Source: Gillisella vitis (GTDB lineage Bacteria > Pseudomonadota > Alphaproteobacteria > Rhizobiales > Rhizobiaceae). From it: a stretch of 64,000 nucleotides of DNA. The DNA is taken from assembly GCF_021559775.1 (NCBI RefSeq), contig NZ_CP056050.1, forward strand, positions 1-64,000, in the 5' to 3' direction. The stretch's first letter is position 1. Each line of letters begins with the position of its first letter. The notes under the pieces were generated by a model. The model ran no database searches. It was not told the DNA's origin and saw only the letters and a list, made by a program, of their open reading frames with translations. This document shows positions 8,549-17,120 of this stretch, in pieces. The position numbers were made by a program, and so were the translations under genes.

Positions 8549-9682
8549 CTACAGCCCTGCGGCTTTCGTCAAATTGACCCTGAAACGATCCCTTCTCCGC
8601 TGGTACCTGCGGGTCATCTCGGCTGAGGCATGACCGAGTTGCTTCTGGATATAGCGTTCGTCGACTTCGGCGGAGGAGGCGAGACCGGCGCGCAGGGAAT
8701 GGCCGGAGAATTTGAAGGCGCGTTCAATCTCGCTGAGATCGCCACGAACCCCGGCAGCCAGGGCAGCCCGTTTCACCAGCCTTGCCACTTCCTTATCGTT
8801 CAAACGGTTTGGCCCAATGGACTTGCCTTGTCCTGTGACGCGGCGGAAGAGGGGGCCATGGGCAAGTCTGGCAAAGGTGATCCAGCTTTCGACAGCGACC
8901 ACCGGGCAGGTGGTATCGGAGGATCCGCGGCCGATTTCGACCTCGCGCCAGCCCGTCTTGCCGCGCAGGGTGACGAGCATGCCTTTGTCGAATATTTCGA
9001 TCCAGCCGCGCCCGTCTTCGGTTTGGTCAGGTTTGATGTCGAGACCGACAATTTCGGACCGCCGCAGACCACCGGCATAACCGATCAGCAGCATGGCCCG
9101 ATCGCGGAAGCCTCGCAGCGTTCCCCGATCGAGTGTCTCGATCATGGCAATGATATCCTCGGCCAGTACCGCTTCCTTCTGCATAGGTGGTCGCCCATGG
9201 CTGTTGCGAATGCCGGCCATGACGGTGGCGATATGCCGATCCTTGCGGTCGAGCGAGAGACCACGCTGGGCTTAGTTCCAAGATAGTGATGAGAGGCGCC
9301 GTTCGATGGTTGAGACGGAGTTGGCCTTGGCGCCCCTTTCTGCTGAGCCCGAAGCGCAGGCCGTGATGTAGAGCCCGACTGTTTGGGGATTCGGGGGGAG
9401 GGGGGCCAGGTTCGATCGCCGGCACCACGCTGAGAAATGTTTCCAGTCTGAGGCATAGGCCTTTCGGGTATTTGCGGAACTTGCCGCCTCTACATAACCA
9501 CGGGCGCGGTCGGCAAGGTTGGCGAGATGGGCCTGTGGCTGGTTTACTCCAACAGGAGAGGGGAGGGTACTGTCGTGTCGCACCTGCGGCGCGCAAACAT
9601 CACCCTCAGCCGCCATGCTGAGAGACGGTGCTGAGCTCTCCTGGAGGTAAATTTCGGTGTTTTGCTCGACGATTTGGACCAT
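8549..9682 (-). pseudogene. Tyrosine recombinase/integrase interrupted by an in-frame TAA
   Basis: The N-terminal SAM-like core-binding domain (ANTRKAYASDWKHFSAWCRR) runs from the ATG at 9682 to a TAA at 9272-9274. The same frame continues without loss: AQRGLSLDRKDRHIATVMAG, then the catalytic domain with GLRRSE (Arg), HSLRAG (His-x-x-Arg), QLGHAS and the nucleophile region TRRYQRR. A single base change (a sense codon, plausibly Tyr, to TAA after SLSWN) explains the break; the full protein would be about 377 residues. A 35-bp palindrome lies 16 bp before its start, and DUF1403 and scpB genes lie beyond it on the other strand. It may act in plasmid multimer resolution or element integration. 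Confidence 0.8.
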
Positions 9683-9697
9683 TTCTTTATAATGAGC

Positions 9698-9732
9698 ATA
9701 ATGCCCGATAATGCAAGATTATCGGACATTAT
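9698..9732. repeat. 35-bp palindromic site beside the recombinase gene
   Basis: Arms ATAATGCCCGATAAT and (complement) ATAATGTCCGATAAT match at 14 of 15 bases around a 5-bp centre GCAAG. Size and form resemble a tyrosine-recombinase core site (two binding arms and a short crossover region), though an operator is possible. It sits between the divergent recombinase and DUF1403 genes. Confidence 0.7.
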
Positions 9733-9806
9733 TTCTCACCGACAGGGCGTGCGGTTTTACGCGATATATCTGGCATAAACCGCGCTCATGGTTTATGCTC
9801 TGCCGC

Positions 9807-10760
9807 ATGGATTCGCTTGCGCCAGCCACCGCGCCAACTTTGACATGGTCGCCCCGCCTGCCGAGCTGGACGCGGCCGCGAACGCACGACATCACGGAAT
9901 CTGACGCCTCCTTCGCCGCCGGTATCACGCTGAAATCCCTCGACGATTTGATCCGCACCGAGCCGCCGTGGCTCGGCTGCTGGCGCGACCGCCTTGCCTT
10001 GAAATCAGCCGCTGTCGCGGCCCGAACGCTCGGTCGCAACGAGGAAGAAACCGGTATCCGCGACGCGGTTTTGTTGACGTCCGCAGGTGATGATCCAGGA
10101 CCAGCTGGAAAGCTGTTTCTGGCCACACGAATGCTGGCGCGTCAATCCGGGACTGTCACCACACCGTTCGTTAAGGAGCTTGTCGCGCTGCTGGGGATGA
10201 AGTGGGACGACAGCCTTGCTTCGATCCCCGAGATCGTCGATTCTGCAAATCAGTCCGGGCGAGCAGCACCCTTCGCGGTGGCGGACCTGATAACGGCGAT
10301 CTATGCCGTTCGCCCGGACGCCGAGGTAATGGCCCTTAGCCTCGCCGAACTCGTGCTGGCGAACAAGCTGAAATGGCCGAAACCCGTGCCGCTGCTGTTG
10401 CCCGAGCGGTTTGGCCCGGCGTTCCGCACTATCGGTGGTCGCGGTCGCGTCCGGCCGGGTGAGCCAGCCTATCCGAAAGCAATCTGCCTGGCATTGGTGG
10501 ACGGCGTTGAGGCCGCGCTACGGTCTGCAGTGGACATCGACCGCCGCGCTGCGCGGTTGTTGACCGTCGCTCCGAAAGTACGAACCAAAGGCGCCGAGCC
10601 GGTCATCCGCCGATTGCTGGCCGACGATGCGATCTCAGCCTCGGCGCCTGACAGCACCCTGTCGCGCTGGGCGGCCAACCGGCTGTTCGAGCGACTTGAA
10701 AGTCTTGAGGCGGTGCGCGAACTGTCCGGCCGCTCCGCTTTCCGGATCTTCGGGTTGTGA
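9807..10760 (+). CDS. DUF1403 family protein
   Basis: 317 residues from the ATG at 9807 (MDSLAPATAPTLTW); the frame is open further upstream to 9711, but that part overlaps the palindrome and looks non-coding. Family of unknown function found mainly on rhizobial plasmids beside scpB and a tyrosine recombinase, as here. Predicted largely helical and soluble, with no enzymatic motif that I can see. Its stop overlaps the scpB start region, so the two are likely co-transcribed and translationally coupled. Confidence 0.8.
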   Translation: MDSLAPATAPTLTWSPRLPSWTRPRTHDITESDASFAAGITLKSLDDLIRTEPPWLGCWRDRLALKSAAVAARTLGRNEEETGIRDAVLLTSAGDDPGPAGKLFLATRMLARQSGTVTTPFVKELVALLGMKWDDSLASIPEIVDSANQSGRAAPFAVADLITAIYAVRPDAEVMALSLAELVLANKLKWPKPVPLLLPERFGPAFRTIGGRGRVRPGEPAYPKAICLALVDGVEAALRSAVDIDRRAARLLTVAPKVRTKGAEPVIRRLLADDAISASAPDSTLSRWAANRLFERLESLEAVRELSGRSAFRIFGL

Positions 10761-11461
10761 CTATGACGGGAGCGAGCGCAGCCAAACCATCCCGCCGGAA
10801 GGCGAGCGCCGCAGACGACCGTCTGTTTGATCGGGAGTTGGAGGATTTGCCGGCGGAGATGCGCTGGCGGGAATGGATGATGCGGATCGAGGCGGTGATC
10901 TTTGCCTCGGCCGAGCCGGTCAGCCGCGAAACGTTGGCGCGGGTGGTGGGAAGAGATTGCAGTATCGATCTGCTGATCGACGACCTTGTCGAGGAGCTGC
11001 GAGACCGGCCCTACGAACTGGTATCGGTCGCCGGCGGCTGGCTGCACCGAACCCGACCGCGGTTTGCCGAGACGATCCGCGCGTCTTCGGCGCCGACCAG
11101 GGGAGGGGCCGCCGCGCTGTCAGAGTTCGAGGCGATGGTGCTGATGGCGGTGGGATATTTTCAGCCGGTCACGCGCGGCGAACTGTAAAAGATCTTTGGC
11201 AAGGAGATCAGTCGCGACACCATCGGCAGCTTGCGTGGTTCGGGGTTCATCGGTTCCGGGCCGCGCAGCCCGACGCCGGGTGCGCCGTACACTTACGTGA
11301 CGACCCAGCACTTCCTCTCGGCTTTCGGCATGGAGACCCTGCGCGATCTCCCCAACATCGAGGCGCTAGAGGATGCCGGATTGCTCGGCCGAAACGTCGC
11401 AATGCGCAACGACCAAACTGATGAGGCGCGGGATTCAATCGCTGAAGACGATGGCGAGTGA
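10757..11461 (+). pseudogene. scpB: ScpB-like SMC-kleisin subunit with an in-frame TAA
   Basis: ScpB proteins are winged-helix (kite) partners of the SMC-ScpA condensin. Here the first winged helix (EAVIFASAEPVSRETLARVV) and start of the second (SEFEAMVLMAVGYFQPVTRGEL) are followed by TAA at 11186-11188. The same frame then continues KIFGKEISRDTIGSLRGSGF and FIGSGPRSPTPGAPYTYVTT to 11461, matching the rest of ScpB. A single base change would restore a protein of about 233 residues. No plasmid SMC or ScpA is present, so it may have used the host complex. Start may be GTG 10757 (overlapping the DUF1403 stop) or ATG 10763. Confidence 0.8.
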
Positions 11462-11520
11462 TCCGCGGATGCTGACAGCGGGCCCCCGATGGTTCGAATC
11501 AAAATGGGCGTATAAGCGGC

Positions 11521-12110
11521 CTAGCCTTTCACTCCGTTATCCGATGGTAATGCGGCTGCGGTCGATGAACCGAAATGCACGACGACGAAGCTAGTGCGCT
11601 CGAAAAACCGCATTATCCAAAGGCTACGAATGTCGGAACCGGCACCAAGATTTACGAATGCGTATTGTAGAACGTCGGGTTCGGCATGGTGGTATTGCAT
11701 AGCGTCGATAGTCTCGTCTGGAAGTGTATACCTCATCACGTCTGCAACGATCTCGTCGTCTCATATTGCAGATTGTATGCCGTGAAAATGAGATAGCCCC
11801 CTGACAATCTTTCGCACCGTTCGAAGGATACGTTCGTCTCGTGCCGGATAGATCTTGTAGCGTTCTCCTTCTAGCTCCGGCACCCGCTCCATCAAGGCAA
11901 AGATCTCTCTCGCTCTGCGAGCGCCATCGACCTGTGCGAAGGCTCGGCGGGTGGGGCCATCCCATAATTCAGTTGCCGAGGCGTTGGGTTCTCCGGCTAC
12001 AAGAATGACGTTTCTGAAATGTGCGTCTGTGGGACCACATGTTCACGAGTAGTCAGACGGTACTTGCCGCAAAGCGCGCAATGGTCCCATCGATTCAGTC
12101 TGCCCATAGA
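11521..12110 (-). pseudogene. Hypothetical HNH-like protein, one frameshift and one TGA stop
   Basis: The minus strand begins MGRLNRWDHCALCGKYRLTT then REHVVPQT, a CxxC...TREHVVP pattern typical of small HNH-type zinc domains. A one-base shift near 12020 moves the frame to ILVAGEPNASATELWDGP; after the segment ending LSHFHGIQSAI, a TGA at 11761-11763 is followed in frame by DDEIVADVMRYTLPDE and on to the stop at 11521. The reconstructed protein would be near 195 residues. It follows the SEC-C gene on the same strand. I do not recognise the family. Confidence 0.5.
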
Positions 12111-12213
12111 TCCTCTCTGTAATACGATCTGTGATCGACGGCGGGCCTCACGAAAGCTGGCACGTTTCAGCTTCAAATGCATTCGGTGCGGATGCAACCC
12201 TTGCATCCAGACC

Positions 12214-12863
12214 CTAAAACTGGATCAAGCTCGAGCAGCACTTCTTGAATTTTCTTCCGCTGAGACAAAAGCAACGGTCGTGTGGTCTCGTATGTCTTGC
12301 AATGTCGACGAATACGGCCCCGAGGCTATTCTGGACATTTCGTGCGAGGATCGCCAACTCGTCACGATCAATTGTAAAGGTGTTTCCTATCGAATGTCGT
12401 TCGATAGTTTCCTGCAAAACACCGTAGCCGCGATCCAGGACGACACGCTAGCGAACCTCTCGTGGCTCCTTTTAATGTTAATTCGGCGTTTTTGCCCCAC
12501 GAAGTCATACGTGCTCTTCGGGTCGGGCAGGAAGAGAATTTCACTCTCGCCGTGTACATGAGGCGTTATGTCGACAAACGTGCCTTTCGATTCCCAAACC
12601 GCATGATGTTCTGCCTCAATGAACACATTCGGCCATTCCCAGACCAGCCATCCGTAGACGAGAGTACCGCCTTCTTTGGAAACTCTGGCCATGACGTTGT
12701 TGAAGCATTCCGACGGCTGGGCCATCGGATCAGGCATCACCGGAAGATAACGTGGCTTGGCATCTGGGCTTATTTCTCGACAGAAATCGATTACCGCTGC
12801 GTTGAGAGCCTTCGGCGCGGTGGTGTAGCTATTCTTGAAGAGTTCAGTGCTGATCGCGGGCAT
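12214..12863 (-). pseudogene. SEC-C motif protein with a frameshift
   Basis: The first frame starts MPAISTELFKNSYTTAPKAL and reads to SHERFASV. A one-base shift near 12445 continues it as VLDRGYGVLQETIERHSIGN and ends with CFCLSGRKFKKCC, a SEC-C zinc-binding tail (CxC...CC). The restored protein would be about 215 residues. It begins 57 bp after nucC on the same strand and precedes the HNH-like pseudogene, so the two may once have extended the CBASS transcript. Function unknown. Confidence 0.6.
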
Positions 12864-12920
12864 AGCGGAAGCTCAATCGTATAATGGCGTGGAGATGTCG
12901 TTCGCTTTAGCCGTCGGCGA

Positions 12921-13652
12921 CTAGCTCGGAAGATCTACATCAAGCCAACGCGCATAAGCCCGAATATCGATCATGGGAACAGTCGCCTGCTCCTGCAGCC
13001 GCGCAATCAATTCAAAGAGAAAAGCCGTCGCTGGTTTGCGCATGGGCGTTATCGTATTCTCTCGGTCGGCATCGCGTGCGAAGATTCCATGCGCGGCCAC
13101 GCATCCCAAATCGAGCCGATCGGATTCGTCGCCGTCTGTGAGTGCCCTCGTGAGAGGATCGCCCAAGCCAGGCGACCAGTCACTTTCCAGCGTCAACAAC
13201 CCGCCGATTATGTGCTGCAACGGCTTGGGCGGATATTTTCCGCCAGCATGTGGGATCGGCAAGCTTGTACGATGTAGGGATCGTACGCTCGCGACTTTAT
13301 TTCGGGCATACGCGACCTGTTCGGAATTGATCGACTGCTTGGCCTCGAACACCGCATAAACGCTCTCAGCCGGAATGACGGTTTGGCCCTGAAAGGAAAA
13401 GATGAAGGGTGAATACTGGCGATCGAATACGACGACGTCGATTTGATCGCTGAAGGCACCTGTGCTGTCCACAACGTGGGCAGATGCTGCCTTGTATCGG
13501 GTGGGCAAATAGGTCTGCAACATCTCAAGCCAGACGGCCTCACTAGCTTCGCCCTTCGTTCCCGGATGGCCGAAAGCCTTGCGGGCGCGACCAAGGCGCT
13601 CCTGGATATCGTCATGCAGCTCCGAGAGGAGCGTCTGGATCGACCAACTCAT
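12921..13652 (-). CDS. nucC: NucC, cyclic-trinucleotide-activated DNA endonuclease (CBASS effector)
   Basis: NucC is the effector of type III CBASS: on binding a cyclic trinucleotide it assembles into hexamers and destroys DNA, aborting infection. The 243-residue protein has the family length (about 241) and a near match to E. coli NucC throughout, for example GRARKAFGHPGTKGEASEAV and IDVVVFDRQYSPFIF. Catalytic residues of its restriction-endonuclease fold are present: D72 in QIDVVVFD and E103/K105 in VFEAKQS. It overlaps cap6 by 4 bp (ATGA), so it is translationally coupled as last gene of the operon. Intact by every motif I can check. Confidence 0.95.
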   Translation of the reverse strand: MSWSIQTLLSELHDDIQERLGRARKAFGHPGTKGEASEAVWLEMLQTYLPTRYKAASAHVVDSTGAFSDQIDVVVFDRQYSPFIFSFQGQTVIPAESVYAVFEAKQSINSEQVAYARNKVASVRSLHRTSLPIPHAGGKYPPKPLQHIIGGLLTLESDWSPGLGDPLTRALTDGDESDRLDLGCVAAHGIFARDADRENTITPMRKPATAFLFELIARLQEQATVPMIDIRAYARWLDVDLPS

Positions 13653-14602
13653 CTTGCAACCTTTTCTGCGGGGACTTCGTCTCGGAACGCTGGCGTCGCC
13701 GTCATGGCCTTGGCGATCTGTACCGCGCGCATGCCTTCAACCGGCTTGTTCGGATACGCATCAAGTGCGATGGCCGGGAGCAAACGTTGGGTGAGATCGG
13801 AAAATGTGAAGCCTGGAACATCGCCGGCTGCGCCCGTTGCTTCCACGAGCATGTGTAACTGCTCTTTGGAAACCCCAAGCGGTCCGAGGCGGAGTGAAAG
13901 TATGTGAAGTCGCTGCTCTCGGTTCGGGCGTGCAAACGCTAGAATATCGGCCGCTCGACGCCGCACCGCGGGATCGAGTGCATTAAGCCGGTTCGTGCAC
14001 ATGATGACAGCCGCGGGCAACCGCAGGTTTGCAAGCCGATCAATGCCTCTGATGAAAGCATTGACTCCTGCCCGGTCTTCATGGTGCATCTGCGCGGCCT
14101 CTCGCGACTGCGCCAAGGCGTCGGCTTCGTCAACAAGCAGGATGATACCACCTTTGGCTTTGCGTTCTCCCTTGAGTTTGGCTGCCGCTTGTACCGTGTG
14201 CTCGAACGCAGCCGATAATAGCTGGGTCATCTCGCCGACGCGGCCTTGACCGCGCGTAGCGAGACTGAGCGGAAAGAGAGTGATCTCGATCTCTTCCTGC
14301 CGAGCGACGGCATCCCCAATCGTCTCGGCGAGCTCGGTCTTACCCGATCCGACATCTCCAGCAAGGACAACGAGCGGCGGGCGACGCAGGATGACGTCGA
14401 GCAACGGTCGCGCTTCCGCTGCATGAAATCGAGTAGCCCATTTTTCAAGCCCTTGCGGATTGACCATGAGGCCGAGGATTTTTGCTAGGCGTGACTTTTG
14501 GTCATCAAGACCGACGAGTCGCGCGAGTCGCTCCTGGGGCTCGAAATCAGGATAACTTTGACGGCGTTCGAAGAGTTCATCCAGCCCAGGCATGTTCTGC
14601 AT
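13649..14602 (-). CDS. cap6: Cap6, TRIP13/Pch2-like AAA+ ATPase of CBASS
   Basis: In type III CBASS this ATPase remodels the HORMA protein and so restrains the cyclase. I start it at ATG 14602, which overlaps the cap7 stop (TGATG) and has AAGGAG six bases upstream; an ATG at 14620 is an alternative. The 317-residue product has Walker A GDVGSGKTE (82-90), Walker B ILLVDEADAL (about 154-163), a sensor region MCTNRLNALDPAVRRRA and a small C-terminal AAA lid. Order cdnC-cap7-cap6-nucC matches the E. coli MS115-1 type operon. Confidence 0.93.
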   Translation of the reverse strand: MQNMPGLDELFERRQSYPDFEPQERLARLVGLDDQKSRLAKILGLMVNPQGLEKWATRFHAAEARPLLDVILRRPPLVVLAGDVGSGKTELAETIGDAVARQEEIEITLFPLSLATRGQGRVGEMTQLLSAAFEHTVQAAAKLKGERKAKGGIILLVDEADALAQSREAAQMHHEDRAGVNAFIRGIDRLANLRLPAAVIMCTNRLNALDPAVRRRAADILAFARPNREQRLHILSLRLGPLGVSKEQLHMLVEATGAAGDVPGFTFSDLTQRLLPAIALDAYPNKPVEGMRAVQIAKAMTATPAFRDEVPAEKVAR

Positions 14603-15114
14603 CAGTAGCTCCTTACGCACGAGCGATCGAGTGCCCGACCACCGGCAGAGTAGGTGCGGTCGGAGGCGAAATAGCCGTTCACCGGCGGTTCAGTCCCGGT
14701 GGAACGTTGAAAGGGAAGCCCACTTTTGAAAGCGTCACGATCGCTTTGAGGCAGCGCAAAATAGGCGTCCGTGTAAGCCAAGAAACTGGTGAAAGATGCG
14801 CCGGAGACATCTTTGCCGGGACGAATTTTACCGGGATCGTCGTCATTTGCCGTGCCATTGGCAAGATCGCGCGCGGTGTACTTCAGCGTCGGTTCGATCC
14901 AGGAGCCGTCGCGCTTGAAGCCATAGGTTACAGACGACAGATAGCCCGCCTTCATCATAGCAACGGCCTCGGCCTCATAATCGGCGATGGTCTGATCGGT
15001 TGGTTTGCCATAAAACCGCTGAATGCGTTTAAGGTCAGTCGCAATCTTTACGGCCATGTGGCGCGCATGCGTGACGGTGAATGTTGTGCTTTCTGTATAG
15101 CTGTAGCTGGACAT
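14602..15114 (-). CDS. cap7: Cap7, bacterial HORMA-domain protein of CBASS
   Basis: Bacterial HORMA proteins bind the CD-NTase and switch it on when they sense a closure peptide, presumably from the infecting phage. The 170-residue protein starts MSSYSYTESTTFTVTHARHM and includes DLKRIQRFYGKPTDQTIADY and SSVTYGFKRDGSWIEPTLKY, the signature blocks of the single-HORMA type III systems. Only one HORMA gene is present, as in E. coli MS115-1, not two as in some Pseudomonas operons. It lies 8 bp after cdnC and overlaps cap6. GAGGG precedes the ATG. Confidence 0.93.
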   Translation of the reverse strand: MSSYSYTESTTFTVTHARHMAVKIATDLKRIQRFYGKPTDQTIADYEAEAVAMMKAGYLSSVTYGFKRDGSWIEPTLKYTARDLANGTANDDDPGKIRPGKDVSGASFTSFLAYTDAYFALPQSDRDAFKSGLPFQRSTGTEPPVNGYFASDRTYSAGGRALDRSCVRSY

Positions 15115-15122
15115 TGCAGCCC

Positions 15123-16088
15123 TCAGACCTGGAACGTTGAACCGAAGACCTTCTGCCAGTAGCCGACGGTCAGTTGCTTGTTGGGGGCCGCCAATGCGGC
15201 GTCGATCGCGTCGCCAGCATCGAGCGCGGCATCGACGATGTCGTCCATGTTGGCGCCTGTGTAGAGGCGCGAGACATTGTTCACAGCGTTCACCGGATCG
15301 ATGATCCGCATAGGTTCGGAGAATGAGCCAATGCTGGAGAGCGGATAGTAGTCAGAGAAGGCGATCCGCTCTTTGAGGCCGCTCGTCGCGATGTAGGTGA
15401 AGAAGTGCTGCAGCGCTTCGGGATAGTCGGACAAATCAAGACCATCATCGCAGAGTTTGGCCATGATCAGCTCGATCATGAACGATTTGAAACGGAAGCC
15501 GTCGCGCTCTTGTTTTTGGCGGCGCGCCCAGAATTTTACGAGCCTGACGACCTGGGCAAAATGCTTCTCTTGCGCCTTCTTTCGCTTGCCCGCGAATTCC
15601 AGATGAAGGGGAATGCTGGTCTTGAGGAATGATCCGTCATCCTGGCTCACCAGGTTTCCATACCATTGTGGATCACCATCGTAGAGGATCGGGACGACAT
15701 CGACGTCCAACCCGGATCCGCGGAAAGAGACTGTTACCGAGTAAGTCTGGGGCGTCACCTGATCGGCTGCGAAGTTTGGAAAAGCCTTGCGCAGTCGCTC
15801 GGCGAGGTAAGCGAGCAGGGCGCTCACAGAATGGGGTGCATCAGCACCGCTGATATAGCAGGCAACGTCAATGTCGTTGAGGGAACGCAGTGAAGTTCCT
15901 TTTGCCAGGCTGCCCGAAAGCATCATCTTGCGAAGCGTGAAGTCAGGATGCTCGTCGAGATACGATTCCAGCTTTTCCCGCAGCCGTCGCGCCTGTGCAC
16001 GATATTCTTGCGCCTTATCTTGAGGGAGGTTCACACGCTCCTCAGCAAAGCTCAATATCTCTTGATGCCCTACATGCTCACGGCTCAT
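15123..16088 (-). CDS. cdnC: CdnC, CD-NTase cyclic oligonucleotide synthase
   Basis: First gene of the CBASS operon. Clade C CD-NTases make cyclic tri-adenylate-type signals that activate NucC. I start it at ATG 16088 (MSREHVGHQE) because GGAG lies six bases before it; the frame is open to 16124. The 321-residue protein has the nucleotidyltransferase motif GSLAKGT (59-65), the metal-binding pair D72 and D74 in NDIDVACYI, and a third acidic pair in GLDVDVVPIL (128/130), then an OAS-type helical C-terminal half. All catalytic residues are present. Transcription is divergent from capW. Confidence 0.93.
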   Translation of the reverse strand: MSREHVGHQEILSFAEERVNLPQDKAQEYRAQARRLREKLESYLDEHPDFTLRKMMLSGSLAKGTSLRSLNDIDVACYISGADAPHSVSALLAYLAERLRKAFPNFAADQVTPQTYSVTVSFRGSGLDVDVVPILYDGDPQWYGNLVSQDDGSFLKTSIPLHLEFAGKRKKAQEKHFAQVVRLVKFWARRQKQERDGFRFKSFMIELIMAKLCDDGLDLSDYPEALQHFFTYIATSGLKERIAFSDYYPLSSIGSFSEPMRIIDPVNAVNNVSRLYTGANMDDIVDAALDAGDAIDAALAAPNKQLTVGYWQKVFGSTFQV

Positions 16089-16146
16089 ACCCATCTCCAA
16101 AAATGGCGTGCCCTTGACTTCCAAGCCAAGATACTAGATTCCTGAG

Positions 16147-16175
16147 TTATCCCGATAAGAACTATATGGGTATAA
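16147..16175. promoter_or_regulatory. Candidate CapW operator in the cdnC-capW divergent promoter
   Basis: TTATCCCGATA and TATATGGGTATAA form an imperfect inverted repeat in the 115-bp gap between cdnC and capW, overlapping AT-rich promoter-like sequence. CapW proteins bind as dimers to such palindromes and repress their CBASS operon. The repeat is seen; the binding is inferred. Confidence 0.5.
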
Positions 16176-16203
16176 AAAATGCACCCGTCAAGGAATTATA
16201 TGC

Positions 16204-17097
16204 ATGGTTGATGAGAAGCGTCCATGGACACAAAATCAACGCTTCGAATTCATCGAGTGGAAGCTGTTCTGGGAAGGGGCACTCAACCGAAGTGACCTGG
16301 AGGAAATGTTTCAGATTTCGACGCCCCAAGCGTCCATCGACTTGCGTCGCTATCGGGAATTGGCTGGCGACAACATTGCCTATGACGCAACGGACAAGAC
16401 GTTCAAACCGACAAGCGGTATTAAGCCATCGTTCCTGAGGGTTTCTGCCGACCGGCTCCTGCTACAGCTGCGTGCACTGCTGACGGGTGCTCTTCCAAGG
16501 CGTGAGATATGGTTTCGAGATCTGCCGCCAATCGATATGGCGCCTGATATTGTGCGACATGTGGATCCCGATTGCTTGCGTACCATTCTCGCGGCAATTC
16601 GCTCCAAGCACTCTATCGAGGTTCGCTATCAATCTTTGACCAATTCCCGAATCAGGGAGATCGCGCCTCATGCACTCGCCTTCGATGGCTACAGGTGGCA
16701 CGTTCGTGCCTGGGCGTGCGATCGCGATGATTTTCGCGACTTCGTTTTGACGCGCATTGATCAGATTAAGCCAGGTACACCCGCAGACTTCGATTCTGAA
16801 GACGACCTGGAATGGAACACGGTTGTTTCGCTGGATCTTCGTCCGCATCCCGGTCTAACGGAAGACCAGGCACTCGCCATTCAGCGCGACTACGCGATGA
16901 CCGACGGCCAGCGGGTAATCGAAGTGCGGCTATCCATGGCATATTACTTCATCATGCGGATGAATCTGGATCTTACAGATCTCCCCCCGGCACGGGCTCA
17001 AATTTGTCTGCATAATCTTGAGGCGATTCAGAGCAATATTGGAGCGGCGAGAGCTGGGTCGAAGCGGCGAATCGTTGACCGGAAAAATCGGAAATGA
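16204..17097 (+). CDS. capW: CapW, WYL-domain transcriptional repressor of CBASS
   Basis: 297 residues: an N-terminal winged helix (about 8-75), a central WYL domain (about 125-195, with HSIEVRYQSLTNSRIREIAP and FDGYRWHVRAWACD) and a C-terminal WCX extension. CapW is the known repressor of many CBASS operons; it releases DNA under stress, possibly on sensing a nucleic-acid ligand through WYL. It is divergent from cdnC, the expected location. AAGGAA precedes the ATG by 7 bases. Its 3' end converges on abiEii. Confidence 0.88.
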   Translation: MVDEKRPWTQNQRFEFIEWKLFWEGALNRSDLEEMFQISTPQASIDLRRYRELAGDNIAYDATDKTFKPTSGIKPSFLRVSADRLLLQLRALLTGALPRREIWFRDLPPIDMAPDIVRHVDPDCLRTILAAIRSKHSIEVRYQSLTNSRIREIAPHALAFDGYRWHVRAWACDRDDFRDFVLTRIDQIKPGTPADFDSEDDLEWNTVVSLDLRPHPGLTEDQALAIQRDYAMTDGQRVIEVRLSMAYYFIMRMNLDLTDLPPARAQICLHNLEAIQSNIGAARAGSKRRIVDRKNRK

Positions 17098-17120
17098 GCC
17101 TCGTTTCGCGAGTCGATCGA

